Both the position numbers and the translations under genes were made by a program. A stretch of 64,000 bases of DNA from Musa acuminata AAA Group. Its lineage: Eukaryota > Streptophyta > Magnoliopsida > Zingiberales > Musaceae. Positions within the stretch are counted from its first letter, which is position 1, and every line of letters begins with the position of its first letter. The stretch lies in contig NC_088331.1 in the NCBI RefSeq assembly GCF_036884655.1, forward strand, positions 17,665,501-17,729,500. Direction: 5' to 3'. Shown here piece by piece: positions 55,533-63,956 of the stretch. The notes under the pieces were generated by a model, which was given only the letters and a program-made list of their open reading frames with translations, was not told where the DNA came from and made no database searches.

Positions 55533-57019
55533 GGTTCCTTTAGGAACCCAAATTAGTTTGTCGGACTAATTTTCTTGAATGGACATTTATAAGTTTTTTG
55601 TCCATATTTGTAACACAAGTTACTATTGCTTTGGTGCTGAACATGTAAGACGGGGCCTTTAATGAAGGTGGTTGGATTTTGGTGAGGACTTCTCACAAAT
55701 CTGATTCCACTTCTTTTAGGAACGTGACCCTTATTTGTAAGGATATGTTCAAAGATTTGCTACCAACCTCGAATTTCTTCAAGGTGTCCTTAAGTAGCAA
55801 GTTCTCCTTTTGGAGAGATTCTAGATCATGGCATTTTATACATGGAGTTAAACTATCATGATATTCTATTTTTAATTTATCGATATCACAAGTGAGACTA
55901 TCATGCTCCTTTTTTAGCAATTTGTATTTTCTACTAATTGTCTTACATTCATCAAATAACTCGTGGAAAGCATTTAATAATTCATGATAAGGTAAATCTG
56001 CACCAATTAAATCCGTTACCTCTTCTCTAATGGCCATTAGGGTGTAATGAGCAGCTTGCTCGGTGTTGAATTCCTCTTCTTCGGATGCGCTTGAATCATC
56101 CCACGTTGCCTTGAACGCCTTCTTCTTTGATGTTCTCCTTTTGGATTGAGGACAATCGTTCTTGAGTGTCCAGGTTTTTTGTACTCATAGCAAATTACTT
56201 GGTCCTTCTTGTGTTCGAATTTATTTTTTTATTATTTTTAAATTTGTTGTTTCTTAAATATTTTTTAAATTTTTGAGTCAAAAGTGCAATGTCACTGTCA
56301 CTGTCCTCATCACTTGATGTTCCTTTTAAGTGGTCTTCTTGTGATGTGAGTGCCATATCCTTCCTGTTCTTTGGAAGGGGGTTCTCGAGCTCGTCATGAG
56401 CTTGACATGTCATTTCGTAGGTCATTAGAGACCCAATGAGTTTTTCAAGAGGGAATGTTTTAAGTTCTTTGGCCTCTTGAATGACCATAACTTTTGGATC
56501 CCAACTTTTAGGGAGGGATCTTAAGATTTTAGTTACTAGTTCAAAGTTAGTAAAATCTTTACCAAGAGCTTTGAGTCCATTGATGACATCCGTGAACCGG
56601 GTGTACATGTCTCCGATGGATTCACTTGGTTTCATTCGGAAAAGTTCGTAAGAGTGCACAAGGATGTTGATTTTGTACTCTTTCACTCGGCAAGTGCCTT
56701 CATGAGTGACTTCAAGAGTTCTCCAAATATCAAAAGCCGAATCACAAATTGAAACATGATTAAATACATTTTTGTCTAGTGCACAAAACAAGGCATTCAT
56801 AGCCTTTGTGTTTAAAGCAAAAACCTTCTTCTCCGATTCATTCCATTCGCTCATCGGAAGAGAAGATTTTTGAAATCCATTTTCAACAATAGCCCAAAGC
56901 TCGAAATCCATGGAAATGAGGAAGATCCTCACACGAGTCTTCCAATAAGTATAATCCGACCCATTAAACAAGGGTGGACGTGTGATAGAATGACCCTCAT
57001 GTATGCCGGAGTAAGCCAT
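55533..57019 (-). pseudogene. E8 gag, interrupted near the first zinc knuckle
   Basis: The N-terminal 274 codons are open (56195-57019: MAYSGIHEGHSITRPP, YWKTRVRIFLISMDFEL, HEGTCRVKEYKINILVHSYE, QAHDELENPLPKNRKDM, then a Ser/Asp-rich stretch). The frame is then lost. The first zinc knuckle (about 56155-56205) has Tyr for its second Cys and a frameshift inside. A further open piece (55693-56037) covers the LLNAFHELFDECKTISRKYK coiled region. The second knuckle (around 55590-55620) is also damaged. The true start is the ATG at 57017-57019. Confidence 0.83.
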
Positions 57020-57057
57020 CTCTCTTGGGTATCAAACAAAATATGAGAGTGAGCCTA

Positions 57058-57069
57058 GCTCTGATACCA
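57058..57069 (-). other. E8 primer binding site
   Basis: The reverse complement is TGGTATCAGAGC, an exact match, two bases from the LTR edge at 57072. Confidence 0.93.
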
Positions 57070-57071
57070 AT

Positions 57072-57471
57072 TGTTAGGATCGGAGTGGCACTAAGAGGGG
57101 GGGGTGAATTAGTGCAGTGGATTAAAACGTCGGTTTTGACAAATCTTTCACACGATAAAAATCGAACTCGGAAGTGCTTAACTTGAAGGTGTATTCGCAA
57201 AGTTGTGCAGCAAAGGTAATGAGGAAATAAAGCAAGTAAGAAGGTTTGCAGTAATGTAAATAGCAGTAATGAAATGCAAACCAGAGATTACGCTGATTTT
57301 AAAGTGGTTCGGTCAAATGACCTACATCCACTTGCGAGGCCCCTCTTCGATGAGGCTCCCACCTTCCACTAACAAATCTCTTGAAGGGGAAGGGTAAATA
57401 TCCCTCTTACAACTTTTTACAAGTGGTTCACTCTCTTATAGATTTTCAGCAAGAAAGAAGGTGGTGAACAC
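57072..57471 (-). repeat. E8 5' LTR, U5 part only, interrupted by E9
   Basis: TGTTAGG start with an 8-G run (57097-57104), collinear with the E6 and E8 LTRs up to GTGAACAC. There the E9 LTR starts. The rest of this LTR is expected after E9, to the right of the window. Confidence 0.85.
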
Positions 57472-58139
57472 TATTGAATCTCGGATTTTGATGATGAAGT
57501 CAATTGTCATTTGTTATCTAATCTATGTGTTGAGATAAGTGTGCAGGATTAACTACGATGAGAGTAAGACAAGCAGCAGGTGTTGCGCCGGAGTCAAGAT
57601 CATGATCACGTTGGGAGTTCGAGAGTTCGACGGAAGTTCGGACGGTCGTCGGAGGTTCAGCGAGAACAGATCCGAGAAGTCCAGAAGCTTGCCAAGCGAA
57701 GCTCGTCGGAACTCGCCAAGTGGATCGTCGCAAAGTCCAGGAGTATGCTGGATGTCCGCAGAAGGATCACCGAGGGTTTATCGGATGATCGACGGAAGTT
57801 GGCCGGAAACTCGCCGGAAGAAGCGATTGACGCATCGGAGCAAAGCTGCAGAAGTTGTCTTAGAGTTAATCGTAGTTAGCATGATGATTAAGCATGAAAA
57901 TGGGAGGTGAACCCATTAGCTTAATCTTGGGGCAATTGGGCCCCTGAAAAGATTCAAATTGGGCCGAATGGAGTGAACCATTCGGACCCTGATTGCACCA
58001 GGCGGTGCAACCGCCCCAGCCAGGAGGTGCAACCGCCTGGGCTGTAAGGTTGGGAGGTGCAACCGCCCCAGCCAGGAGGTGCAACCGCCAGGGCTGCGAG
58101 GCTGGGAGGTGCAACCGCCCCAGCCAAGAGGTGCTACCG

Positions 58140-58580
58140 CCCAGAGCTCAGTCTTCGAGCTAGACTGGGCGGTGCAACCTCCTCTGTCAAGAGGTAGCAC
58201 CGCCAGAGCTCAAGTTTCGAGCTCTGCCAGGCGATGCAACCACCGAGCTCAGTCTTCGAGCTCTGGCAGAGAGGTGCATCAGCTTGAGCTCAGTCTCGAG
58301 CTCTGCCAGGTGATGCAATCACCAAGCTCAGTCTTCGAGCTCTGGCAGAGAGGTGCATCAGCCTGAGCTCAGTTTCGAGCTCTGCCAGGTGATGCAACCA
58401 CCGAGCTCAGTTTCGAGCTCTGCCAGGTGATGCAACCACCGAGCTCAGTCTTCGAGCTCTGCCAGGTGATGCAACCATCGAGCTCAGTCTTCGAGCTCTG
58501 GCAGAGAGGAGCAATCGCCTGAGCTCAGTCTTCGAGCTCTGCCAGGCGGTGGCACCTCTCCAGTCAAGAGGTGCAACCGC
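58140..58580 (+). repeat. Tandem repeat of about 39 bp in the E9 U3 region
   Basis: About ten units of GAGCTCAGTCTTCGAGCTCT plus GCCAGGTGATGCAACCACC, with alternating forms (GGCAGAGAGGTGCATCAGCCT). Each holds two GAGCTC sites around TCTTC, so each unit can fold back on itself. It lies upstream of the TATA box. Confidence 0.85.
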
Positions 58581-58650
58581 CTGATCCCAGAATTCTGGGA
58601 TTTGATCGATTTGATCGTTTTGAGCTCGAATTTTGAATTGGGTTGGGGCC

Positions 58651-58658
58651 TATAAATA
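58651..58658 (+). promoter_or_regulatory. TATA box of the E9 5' LTR
   Basis: GGGGCC-TATAAATA-CCCC, as in E7. The palindromic and 39-bp arrays end about 60 bases upstream. Confidence 0.7.
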
Positions 58659-59364
58659 CCCCACCCATTCAGCACTGAAAAGATACAGACCTACACCGAA
58701 ATCTTGATCTTTTCTGTGATTCTAAGAAGCTCAAAAGTGTTGTAAAGCCTTTAAGTCTCCTCCTTCTGTTCTTCAAGTTTTCAATTGTAAAGTGAGGAGA
58801 GAAAGGTCTGTAAAGGTTGTCTCCTAAGCCTGTCAAAAGGAGAGAAACTGTAAAAGGGCAGTTAGCCTTCGCCCATTGAAGGAAGGCACCTAGTTGACGT
58901 CGGCAACCTCGTCGGTGGAGGAAGCCAAAAGTGGAGTAGGTCAAGGCTGACCGAACCACTCTAAATCTCTGGTTTGCGTTTATTTTCGAGCACTTTATCA
59001 TTACTGCAAACCTCCTTCATCACTACTGCTCTCTGCGCTTTCACGAACAAGTTCTAAGTGCTGTTCTTCCGAATCTGCATTCAGACGTAAATTCATATTT
59101 TCATACATTACAATTTACGTTTACGTTTGATTCTGCAGAACTGTCTTCCGTGCTTTTACGAACGAGCTTCTTTGCAGTTTACACTTACATTTTGATCCTA
59201 TTGATAACTGCAAACTATCCTCTACAATTTTACGAATGAGTTTCAACATTTAGACGTAAAACTGCATTCAGACGTAAATCGGCTTTCCTCGCTCAATCAT
59301 CAGATTTCAGTTCACGTTTACGTCTGCATACTGCCTTCTGCGAGTATACAAACAAGTTTCAAAG

Positions 59365-59666
59365 TTTAGACGTAAATCTGCGTCTAGACGTAAAACTGCG
59401 TTTAGACGTAAATCTGCGTTTAGACGTAAATCTGAGTTTAAGACGTAAATATGAGTTTAGACGTAAATCTGCGTTTAGACGTAAAACTGCGTTTAGACGT
59501 AAATCTGCGTTTAGACGTAAATCTGCGTTTAGACGTAAATCTGCGTTTAGACGTAAAACTGCGTTTAGACGTAAATCTGAGTTTAAACGTAAACTGCGCT
59601 TAGACGCAAAACTGCGCTTAGACGCAATCTGCGCTTAGACGCAAACTGCACTTAGATACAAACTGA
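59365..59666 (+). repeat. 18-bp tandem repeat in the E9 U5 region, 17 copies
   Basis: Unit TTTAGACGTAAATCTGCG, mostly 18 bp with two 17-bp and one 19-bp variant. Copies 14-17 change to CTTAGACGCAAA. Looser copies of AGACGTAAA stand upstream at 59083, 59252 and 59270. It belongs to the transcribed leader, between the TATA box and the primer site. Confidence 0.92.
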
Positions 59667-59785
59667 GAATTTGCTTTTGCATCATAATAGTTTTTGAACG
59701 AACGCAGCTTTTGGTTTTTAATCGCTGTAAGATTTCCGCTGCTCTAATTCACCCCCCCCCTCTTAGTGCTCTCGATCCTAACAAT

Positions 59786-59797
59786 TGGTATCAGAGC
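59786..59797 (+). other. E9 primer binding site
   Basis: TGGTATCAGAGC, an exact match, two bases after the LTR end at 59783. Confidence 0.95.
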
Positions 59798-59833
59798 GAG
59801 GTTAACTCTCTAAAGGATTAAAACCCAAGAGAG

Positions 59834-61417
59834 ATGGCATACGCCGGAAACCAAGAGGGGCATTCGATTACACGTCCACCCATGTTCAGTGGAACGGACT
59901 ACACTTATTGGAAGACCCGAATGAGGATCTTTCTTATTTCTATGGATTTTGAACTGTGGAACCTTGTTGAAAATGGATTTTCAAAGTCTTCTCTTCCAAT
60001 GATCGATTGGAATGAGTTGGAAAAGAAGGCTTTCGCTCTTAATGCAAAGGCTATGAATGCCTTATTTTGCGCACTTGATAAAAATGAGTTTAATCGTGTT
60101 TCAACTTGCGAAACTGCTTTTGATATTTGGCACACACTTGAAGTGACCCACGAGGGCACAAGTAGAGTGAAAGAGTCAAAAATCAATCTGTTGCTGCATT
60201 CTTTTGAACTTTTCCGAATGAAACCGAGTGAAACCATTGGCGACATGTTTACCCGTTTCACGGATGTCGTCAACGGTCTAAAAGGACTCAGAAAAAGTTT
60301 TTCGGATTTTGAACTCGTAAATAAAATACTAAGATCCCTTCCTAAAAGTTGGGATCCTAAAGTCACTGCCATTCAAGAGGCAAAGGATCTGCGCAACTTC
60401 CCTCTTGAAGAACTAATCGGGTCATTAATGACCTATGAAATGACTTGTAAAGCTCATGAAGAGCAAGAAGACATCCTTCCAAAGAACAGGAAGGATATGG
60501 CACTTAAAACTTCTGAATGCCACTTGAGAGAAAACTCAAGTGATGAGGATTGTGACGATGACTTGGCACTTTTGACAAGAAAGTTTAAGAAATTCTTCAA
60601 AAGAAACAAGTTTAAAAACGATGTGAAAAATAAACTTGAACCCAAGAAGGACCAAGTGATCTGCTACGAATGTAAAAAGCCGGGACACTACAAGAGTGAT
60701 TGTCCCCAAGTCAAGAAAAGAACAACAAAGAAGAAGGCGCTCCAAGCAACATGGGATGATTCGAGCGCATCTGAGGAAGAGGAGTCCAACACCGAGCAAG
60801 TTGCTCATTACGCCTTTATGGCCATCGAAGAGGAGGTAACGGATTTATTAGATGCTGATTTATCTTTCGATGAATTATTAAATGTCTTCCATGATTTATT
60901 TGATGAATGCAAAGTTATAAATAGAAAATACAAGTTGCTAAAAAAGGTACATGATAATCTTACTTGTGAGTTTGATAAGTTAAAAGTCGAACATCATGAT
61001 AGTTTAAACTCATGTATCAAATGTCATGATTTAGAAACTATACAAAAAGAAAACTTGCTACTTAAGGACACCTTGAAGAAATTCGAGGTTGGTAGCAAGT
61101 CATTAAACATGATCCTTACAAACAAGGGTCATGCTCCCAAAAGAAGTGGGATTGGATTTGTGAGGAATCCTCACCGAAATCCAACTACCTTTGTAAAAGG
61201 CCCCATCTTACATGTTCAACACCAAACCAAGTGCAACTTTTGTTGCAAATCTGGACACAAGACACATTGTTGTCCATTCAAGAAAATAAGTCTAAACAAA
61301 TTAATTTGGGTTCCTAAAGGAACCATGATAAACTCTATGCAACATGATAGAAAATGTAGATCTATTTATGAGGCACCCAAAAGCAAATGGGTTCCTAAAG
61401 ATCATCCCTTCCTATAA
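59834..61417 (+). CDS. gag: E9 Gag, 527 codons, intact
   Basis: Full-length UBN2-family copia Gag. The start ATG is 36 bases after the primer site, as in E6 and E7 (MAYAGNQEGHSITRPP). Domains: N-terminal capsid part (YWKTRMRIFLISMDFEL at about 25-41, HEGTSRVKESKINLLLHSFE, FTRFTDVVNGLKGL); acidic Ser/Asp stretch about 230-250; zinc knuckle 1 Cys277, Cys280, His285, Cys290; coiled region about 345-410 (DECKVINRKYKLLKK, LKDTLKKFEVGSKSLN); zinc knuckle 2 Cys467, Cys470, His475, Cys480. It ends at TAA after KWVPKDHPFL, the position where E1, E5 and E6 have TAG. No break is seen, so it could still make particles. Confidence 0.92.
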   Translation: MAYAGNQEGHSITRPPMFSGTDYTYWKTRMRIFLISMDFELWNLVENGFSKSSLPMIDWNELEKKAFALNAKAMNALFCALDKNEFNRVSTCETAFDIWHTLEVTHEGTSRVKESKINLLLHSFELFRMKPSETIGDMFTRFTDVVNGLKGLRKSFSDFELVNKILRSLPKSWDPKVTAIQEAKDLRNFPLEELIGSLMTYEMTCKAHEEQEDILPKNRKDMALKTSECHLRENSSDEDCDDDLALLTRKFKKFFKRNKFKNDVKNKLEPKKDQVICYECKKPGHYKSDCPQVKKRTTKKKALQATWDDSSASEEEESNTEQVAHYAFMAIEEEVTDLLDADLSFDELLNVFHDLFDECKVINRKYKLLKKVHDNLTCEFDKLKVEHHDSLNSCIKCHDLETIQKENLLLKDTLKKFEVGSKSLNMILTNKGHAPKRSGIGFVRNPHRNPTTFVKGPILHVQHQTKCNFCCKSGHKTHCCPFKKISLNKLIWVPKGTMINSMQHDRKCRSIYEAPKSKWVPKDHPFL

Positions 61418-61835
61418 AAACATTAAAAGTCTAGGCCGGAGCAAGAAATAATATTCTGCTCCTTGACTCTCAATGGTCATAAACCAAGAATCAAAAAGGA
61501 ACTCGCAACGCTTAAGTAACAAGTGGAAGTTGTGAAATCACAAATACGATACAAACCTTATTAGAAACATATGATATCCAAATTCACATACCCCCCTGAT
61601 CTTCAAAACCCGTTCATCTATGAATTAATTCTTGTAGAAACTAAATATGTCATGATCTTAAAAGGGATACCAAACAAACATACGTATGCACGTTAAAAGA
61701 TCTATCTTGATCGTACAAAGAGCTTCTTCCTTAAATAAAAACTCATACGAAATCATGTAACAAACATTAATTGCTCTGAAACTCTCCTCAAGGCAAAGGC
61801 TCCCTAATAAAATCATCTTAGGTGCTCACCTGCTG
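61418..61835 (+). other. E9 spacer with decayed protease start
   Basis: The first 70 bases match the protease start of E8 (GGAGCAAGAAAT..., CTCAATGGTCAT) but are broken by stops. After that it is AT-rich with no pol sequence. The remaining protease, all of integrase and reverse transcriptase are absent. Confidence 0.65.
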
Positions 61836-61837
61836 CA

Positions 61838-61946
61838 GGCGGTGGCACCTCTCCAGCTGGCGGTGGCACCTCCAGCTATCACGGGTTGCCAGAGGTTGCA
61901 CCGCTCCAGCCAGAGGTGCAACCGCCAGCAGCTCTGCCCTTTAAAA
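61838..61946 (+). promoter_or_regulatory. Putative internal promoter of ORF X in E9
   Basis: Four or five GGCGGTGGCACC / GAGGTGCAACCGCC units (61838-61926), then TTTAAAA at 61940-61946 and a long pyrimidine-rich leader (61975-62115) before the ATG at 62192. The segment CCAGCCAGAGGTGCAACCGC also occurs, with one extra G, in the palindromic array of the E9 LTR (about 58016-58036 and 58069-58089). The unit therefore looks like a copy of the element's own U3 control region placed in front of ORF X. Confidence 0.58.
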
Positions 61947-62191
61947 CCACACTAGGGCCGGCTAAGGAACCGACCCCAACTCACCCCCATTTCCTCCTCT
62001 ACTCTTCCAAGTCTCCTCCATTCCCATTTCACTCCTCTAAGCCTTCCAAATACCTCCCATTTCGGAGCAAAACATCAAGAATCCTTCCTTCTCTTGAAGA
62101 TTTCACAAAGGTACTCTCTAAGAAGCTCTTAAATTCTGTTTTGTTCTTCATTTACTTTAGCTCATCATCATCCCTCTAAACAGCAGTAGTA

Positions 62192-63313
62192 ATGGGATCT
62201 AGAAGATCCTCAAGGGACAAGGGAAAGAGGAGAGTAGTAGAAGAGTTTGATCTCACTCTTTTTGATTCCAAAAACCATGTTGAAAAATTTCTCTCCTTCG
62301 AACTAAGAAGCATCAATAAGGGAAAATACGTAGATCTGAATGAACTAAGAGATGTAGAGACTATCCATTGGTTTGCAAACCTAAATCTACTTCCCATTTT
62401 GCAGATCAACGAACCCATTTATCCTAGACTAGTTAGACTGTTTTACAACAACATGCAAATAGATGATGAAGAAAGGATATCAACCTATCTCTTAGGACAA
62501 CACATCTCAATCACTGATAGATTCATTTGTGATATGATAGGTATTCCCATGAAAAGCATAGGACTTTACTTTAAAGGATCATGGGATGAAAAAACTATTG
62601 AAACATCCTACGTTGAAGCCTTAGGAACAATCCTTGCCAATCCTAACATAGAATCTATTCCTAAAAGTTGTGAACATCTATTGCCCTTTAACACTAAGAT
62701 ACTTCATCATATCATGACTAGTATAATTCTTCCTAAACAATACCATCATGATGAAGTGAGTCAATTGGAATTAGGAATTATGTACCTAATCATGAAAGGA
62801 CGTGACATTTGTCTTGGCTATCTGATCCAACAAAACATGTTAGAATTATCTACGAAAGATATGATGCTCCCATATGGTGGAATAATTACTAGAATAATGA
62901 AAGCTTACGACATTCAAATACCACTAGAAGAAGAAGTAATGAAAGCAGATAGATTCAGCATAATAAACAAAAATCTACTTCACCGACTAAGATGTCACTA
63001 TAGAAACGGTAACTGGGTTAGAATGCCTAGAAGAACTGATCCCCCTCAGCCTGAACCTGAACCTGAACCAGAGCCGGAAACCCCAGTCTTTAGGAGTACC
63101 CAATCTCCTCCGATCTGTCCCTTTGAGGAAACACATCCGGTTGAGCAAACTCACACATCATCCATCGAAGATATCGGGATTCGGATGGACCGATTTGAAC
63201 AAAGACAAGAACGGCTTGAACTTCGACAAGATCAAATCCTAACCGAGCTGCAGCAAATCCATCGACAATTTGACTCTTTACTTAGGCACTTTAATTTTCC
63301 ACCTCATGAATAA
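62192..63313 (+). CDS. ORF X: accessory protein replacing pol, 373 codons, intact
   Basis: Not part of normal copia gag-pol. The start is the first ATG after a pyrimidine-rich leader; the E5 copy starts at the same place. N-terminus basic (MGSRRSSRDKGKRR), possibly nuclear. The core, residues about 20-275, has YPRLVRLFYNNMQI, STYLLGQHISITDRFICDMI, IPKSCEHLLPFNTKILHHI, HHDEVSQLELGIMYLIMKGR and MLPYGGIITRIM. This order resembles the 'putative plant transposon protein' domain (I think Pfam PF20167) found with plant retroelements; function unknown. A Pro-Glu linker follows (residues 284-297), then a probable coiled coil (331-365, RFEQRQERLELRQDQIL). No catalytic motif and no membrane segment seen, so an envelope-like role is unlikely. 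A structural or regulatory role is a guess. Confidence 0.8.
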   Translation: MGSRRSSRDKGKRRVVEEFDLTLFDSKNHVEKFLSFELRSINKGKYVDLNELRDVETIHWFANLNLLPILQINEPIYPRLVRLFYNNMQIDDEERISTYLLGQHISITDRFICDMIGIPMKSIGLYFKGSWDEKTIETSYVEALGTILANPNIESIPKSCEHLLPFNTKILHHIMTSIILPKQYHHDEVSQLELGIMYLIMKGRDICLGYLIQQNMLELSTKDMMLPYGGIITRIMKAYDIQIPLEEEVMKADRFSIINKNLLHRLRCHYRNGNWVRMPRRTDPPQPEPEPEPEPETPVFRSTQSPPICPFEETHPVEQTHTSSIEDIGIRMDRFEQRQERLELRQDQILTELQQIHRQFDSLLRHFNFPPHE

Positions 63314-63767
63314 GCTTGTATGAACATCTGCTGTTTTTGATATGACATGTTGTAAACTCCTTATGTTATTCATGAAGGACTTTGTCTTTATGGTTACCTG
63401 ATATGCTGTACATATGTTACCCTGATATGGTTATCTTTGTTTGTGTAAGCATATTTGCAAACATCTCTTGTTGTTTATCTCGGTTTTTGCACTGAAACTA
63501 AAAAGGTTTAAAAGCCTATGCCTTGAAAAATATGAAGCAACATACCAATGTAAGTTGATAAGTCAGCAGTATGACATTGATATGGTTGCTATTGCTAATA
63601 TGATTGCTATCATGCCATGTATCAAGATATCAAACAAAAATTTGCATCGTACGAGCTGATATCTTACCATGTGATGCAATGCTACACTTGCTGAAATAAA
63701 AATCTTGCTATACAATATGATAGAATGCTGCACTTGAAATAATTGTGTTACTACATCAAAAGCTTAA
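63314..63767 (+). other. E9 spacer between ORF X and RNase H tail
   Basis: AT-rich. Repeats of TGATATGCTGT / GATATGGTTGC type at 63390-63430 and 63570-63610. One open frame (63441-63659, 72 codons) has no recognisable features. Nothing I can assign. Confidence 0.5.
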
Positions 63768-63956
63768 CACTCAAGAATCAAACACATTGATATTAGACAT
63801 CACTTTATACAAGATCATGTCTCTAATCATGATGTAACCATAGAGTTTATTGATACCAAACATCAACTGGCTGATATCTTCACAAAACCCCTATGTGAAG
63901 AACAATTTGATTACATAAGAAGAGAATTAGGAATGTTTATTTGTCCAAATACTTAA
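63768..63956 (+). pseudogene. E9 RNase H C-terminal tail, 62 codons, undamaged
   Basis: Open from HSRIKHIDIRHHFIQDH through VTIEFIDTKHQLADIFTKPL to RRELGMFICPNT and TAA. This is the very end of copia Pol and lines up with the E6 and E8 C-termini. Upstream the rest of RNase H is absent: the match stops sharply at the first His. It has no start codon of its own and is only a fragment, but it has no stop or frameshift, unlike the longer copies in E1 and E8. Confidence 0.85.

Larger units (their letters stand above)
50216..57471 (-). mobile_element. E8: gag-pol copia element, close relative of E6
   Basis: 3' LTR 50216-51417, spacer, RNase H, reverse transcriptase, integrase, protease, gag, primer site, and the first 400 bases (U5 side) of the 5' LTR, 57072-57471. 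There E9 is inserted. Left flank CGAAC (50211-50215). It has the best preserved pol of the window but still carries stops in RNase H and gag. It lies in the 3' LTR of E7. Confidence 0.9.
57472..59783 (+). repeat. E9 5' LTR
   Basis: In order: a CGGAAGTTC-type array (57610-57800), GGAGGTGCAACCGCC palindromic units (57998-58135), a tandem array of about 39 bp (58140-58580), TATA box 58651-58658, a long U5 with the 18-bp array (59365-59666), a 9-C run (59752-59760) and CCTAACA end. The extra length over other LTRs comes from the two tandem arrays. Confidence 0.88.

Noticed and set aside
59905..60372. 155-codon frame on the minus strand inside E9 gag (also 44679-44921, 60454-60808)
   Set aside because: Shadow of the real Gag gene; no start context and no known domain.
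62192..63313. ORF X as an envelope-like protein, as known in some Sireviruses
   Set aside because: No signal peptide and no membrane segment seen; it lies before the RNase H tail, not after pol; its core looks like a plant transposon-associated domain.
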